Positions 62,070-64,000 of a stretch of DNA of 64,000 nucleotides are shown here, one piece after another. Positions within the stretch are counted from its first letter, which is position 1, and every line of letters begins with the position of its first letter. Made by a program: the position numbers and the translations under genes. Origin of the DNA: Saprospiraceae bacterium (GTDB taxonomy: Bacteria; Bacteroidota; Bacteroidia; Chitinophagales; Saprospiraceae); NCBI GenBank assembly GCA_016787575.1, contig JAEUUO010000011.1, positions 1-64,000 on the forward strand, in the 5' to 3' direction. The notes under the pieces are model-generated. The model did no database searches. It saw only the letters and a list, made by a program, of their open reading frames with translations, and was not told the DNA's origin.

Positions 62070-62636
62070 ATGTTCGATTTAAAGTGGTGATTGATCATGT
62101 CTTTTGTTATACCATTTCTTTGTAACTATTTATACAGAATTTAATTTAGTTCAGCTGGAATAGGATATCAGGATATTCCATTGGAGCGTTCAATGCGCCA
62201 GATATGTATTTTTCCAATTCGAACTGGAATGGACTGGAACCAGTTATTTTGAAAAAAATCCCTTTTAAACAAGAATGTAGGAATTAAACAGCGAAAATAT
62301 ATAAACACATACTATAATATGTAATGGGTAAAAGCTACAATTTATTCAATCCAATAGGGTAACAAATAAATTATAAATTACTATGTATCAATATTATAAA
62401 TATTATAATTAGTCATCATATTTAAATTTAAAAAAATCATATTTAAATTTTTTTAATGTTTTGATGATTAAATTGTAATAAGTTATATATTTGCATTGGA
62501 GATATATATAGTATTTTCATCCCACTAGTCTCCATCTCTTTAGTAATCAACGAGTTAGCAACTGGTTCGGATCGTGCTATGCAAATAGTTCGTCTGGATC
62601 TAAAAAATTTTTGAGCCAAACTTATTGATTTATAAA
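62070..62636. other. AT-rich gap before the last gene
   Basis: No gene is seen. It includes a palindromic run around 62419-62450 (catatttaaat and atttaaatatg-like stretches) and the promoter at 62460-62493. The region between promoter and ATG, about 145 bases, is a long untranslated leader. Confidence 0.4.
62460..62493 (+). promoter_or_regulatory. Promoter of the last surface-protein gene
   Basis: TTTG (62460-62463), a 22-bp spacer and TATATTTG (62486-62493) fit the Bacteroidota pattern, with a spacer slightly longer than usual. The ATG is about 145 bases downstream. Confidence 0.45.
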
Positions 62637-64000
62637 ATGAGAAAACTAATACTTACACACACAACTGGATTTTTTCATTTGTCATTTTCCGTTATGGGAA
62701 TTCGTCGGATGACTTTGCTGTTAGTTCCAGCATTGGTTTTATTTTGTCAAATGCGTTCGAATGCGCAATGTCAGACAAAGCCTAATCAAATTCAGGGAAT
62801 TGTCTTTCTGGATCAGAATTACAATGGATATCTGGATGCGCAGGATGCAATTCAACCACAAGTTAAAATCTTAGCTTATGGTAAAGATGGCCAACTTGTA
62901 GCACAGGCCTTCTCTGATGTAAACGGGGCTTATCAATTAACTGGATTGGTAAACAACATGGTTTATCGTTTAGAAATGATTAGGCCTTTGAGTTTATACT
63001 TTGCAAAATCATCAAGCCAGGGTGCCAATGACATTCGTTTTACCCAGGCACCTGCATGTGATGTCAATTTTGGTTTGCAAAATAAAGAATCTCTTTGTGC
63101 TCCTGAAGTAGCAAATATTTTTACAACTTGTTTTGTAAAGGCAGACGGTTCTGATTCAGCACCGACATTGATCCAAATGCCATTTCAATTTAAGAGCTCA
63201 ACCATGCCTTCTAAAATTGCAATGCAAAATCAAACAGGTTCTGTTTGGGGATTGGCTTTCAATCGTTCCAGACAAGCTTTGTATTCTTCGGCATTTGTTA
63301 AATACGGTGCGGCTTTAGGTGTTGGCGGATCTGGTGGGATCTACATAACAGATCCATCCAAACCAAGTACCGAATTATTTTTAAATTTAAATACATATGG
63401 AATTCAAACAGGCCCGGGTCAGTTTTTGGATCCTTTATCTTGTGAATACTCTAAACTTGTTGGAAAAAGTGGTTTAGGGGATATGGATATCTCAGATGAT
63501 GATCAATATTTATTCGTATCTAATTTGTACAACAAGTCTTTGGTTATCATTCCGACTGACCATCCTACATCCTCTTCTATTTTGGAAATTAAAATTCCTG
63601 ATCCGGGATGTAATAAAGGAGATTATGTAGTAGGAGCTGTTGAATACTACAATGGTCAATTATATATAGGTGTTACATGTACCGCAGAATCAAGTAAAAA
63701 TAAAAGTGATTTTGCTTTTCATATTTATGAATTTAATTTGATTTCAAAATCATTCAATCTCATTTTTTCAAGTTCATTTGCCCGCGAATATTGGTTAACA
63801 AATCCAACAGTTGAACGTCCGGTCTCTCAATGGCTCACTAACATTGCTTTTGCAGATGACAATTTTATGATTTTGGGTATTGCAGATCGTACCGGGCATA
63901 CTTATTGCGATGCGGTATATCCGTTGACTGGAACCTATGGAGATATATTAATGCTTTATAAAAGTGGTACATCCTGGTTGCTGGAAAACAAAGGGGTTGC
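62637..64000 (+). CDS. Large secreted surface protein (3' end outside window)
   Basis: The frame is open from the ATG at 62637 to the window end (454 codons and counting). A long N-terminal region (MRKLILTHTTGFFHLSFSV) precedes a signal segment (MTLLLVPALVLFCQM). An SdrD B-like module follows (IQGIVFLDQNYNGYLDAQDA ... GAYQLTGLVNNMVYRLEM). The rest resembles a beta-propeller found in Bacteroidota surface proteins (SVWGLAFNRSRQALYSSAFV, DMDISDDDQYLFVSNLYNKS). It probably ends in a T9SS domain outside the window. It is a likely cell-surface protein. Confidence 0.75.
   Translation, partial: MRKLILTHTTGFFHLSFSVMGIRRMTLLLVPALVLFCQMRSNAQCQTKPNQIQGIVFLDQNYNGYLDAQDAIQPQVKILAYGKDGQLVAQAFSDVNGAYQLTGLVNNMVYRLEMIRPLSLYFAKSSSQGANDIRFTQAPACDVNFGLQNKESLCAPEVANIFTTCFVKADGSDSAPTLIQMPFQFKSSTMPSKIAMQNQTGSVWGLAFNRSRQALYSSAFVKYGAALGVGGSGGIYITDPSKPSTELFLNLNTYGIQTGPGQFLDPLSCEYSKLVGKSGLGDMDISDDDQYLFVSNLYNKSLVIIPTDHPTSSSILEIKIPDPGCNKGDYVVGAVEYYNGQLYIGVTCTAESSKNKSDFAFHIYEFNLISKSFNLIFSSSFAREYWLTNPTVERPVSQWLTNIAFADDNFMILGIADRTGHTYCDAVYPLTGTYGDILMLYKSGTSWLLENKGV

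Overview
The window is AT-rich DNA from a member of the Bacteroidota. A Saprospiria-like lineage is my inference. The basis is many secreted proteins with type IX secretion (T9SS) C-terminal sorting domains of types A and B, a PorP/SprF-like outer-membrane protein, a GldM-like C-terminal domain, and promoters resembling the Bacteroidota TTTG / TAnnTTTG type.

Layout. (1) 1-6749: four secreted proteins with T9SS tails; the first is cut by the window start. (2) 7534-8240: tRNA-Gly(GCC), a four-helix-bundle protein, then tRNA-Leu(TAA). (3) 8185-49952: two integrative elements stacked end to end at the 3' end of tRNA-Leu. Island 1 (to 13658) is a 5.4-kb relic with a dead integrase, a frameshifted RuvC-like gene, and an intact metalloprotease-like secreted protein. 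Island 2 (13659-49952) is about 36 kb. Its integrase is split by an IS3-family element, and IS21, IS66 (remnant) and IS256 elements have also entered it. Its cargo is a truncated caspase-like/TIR gene, a sigma factor with a membrane partner, a 13-kb Ser/Thr kinase-FHA-protease-PP2C-exported-protein cluster, a complete type I restriction-modification operon with an embedded Fic gene, a J-domain protein, and a RepA-like ATPase with an excisionase-like HTH gene. (4) 50126-64000: ordinary chromosome, with a GldM-like lipoprotein-like gene, a pair of DsrE-like proteins, an outer-membrane barrel, mnmA-lipoprotein-rimM, a nucleoside transporter next to uridine kinase, and two large surface proteins (the last cut by the window end).

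The island borders are supported by repeats I read directly. A 58-bp copy of the tRNA-Leu 3' half lies at 13601, and a 14-bp copy of its extreme 3' end lies at 49939. Inside each end of each island are paired motifs spaced 11 bp apart, with a different motif for each island. I interpret these as arm-type binding sites of the two integrases.

The most promising candidate for an undescribed system is 20309-33492. Twelve same-strand, mostly overlapping genes run from a zinc-ribbon/FHA-like protein through two kinases, an FHA-transmembrane-trypsin protein and a PP2C phosphatase. They continue with exported proteins, a T9SS type B cargo, a tail-fibre-like protein and a PorP/SprF-like barrel. This looks like a phosphorylation-controlled envelope machine carried on a mobile element. 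Its function is unknown and is not assigned here.
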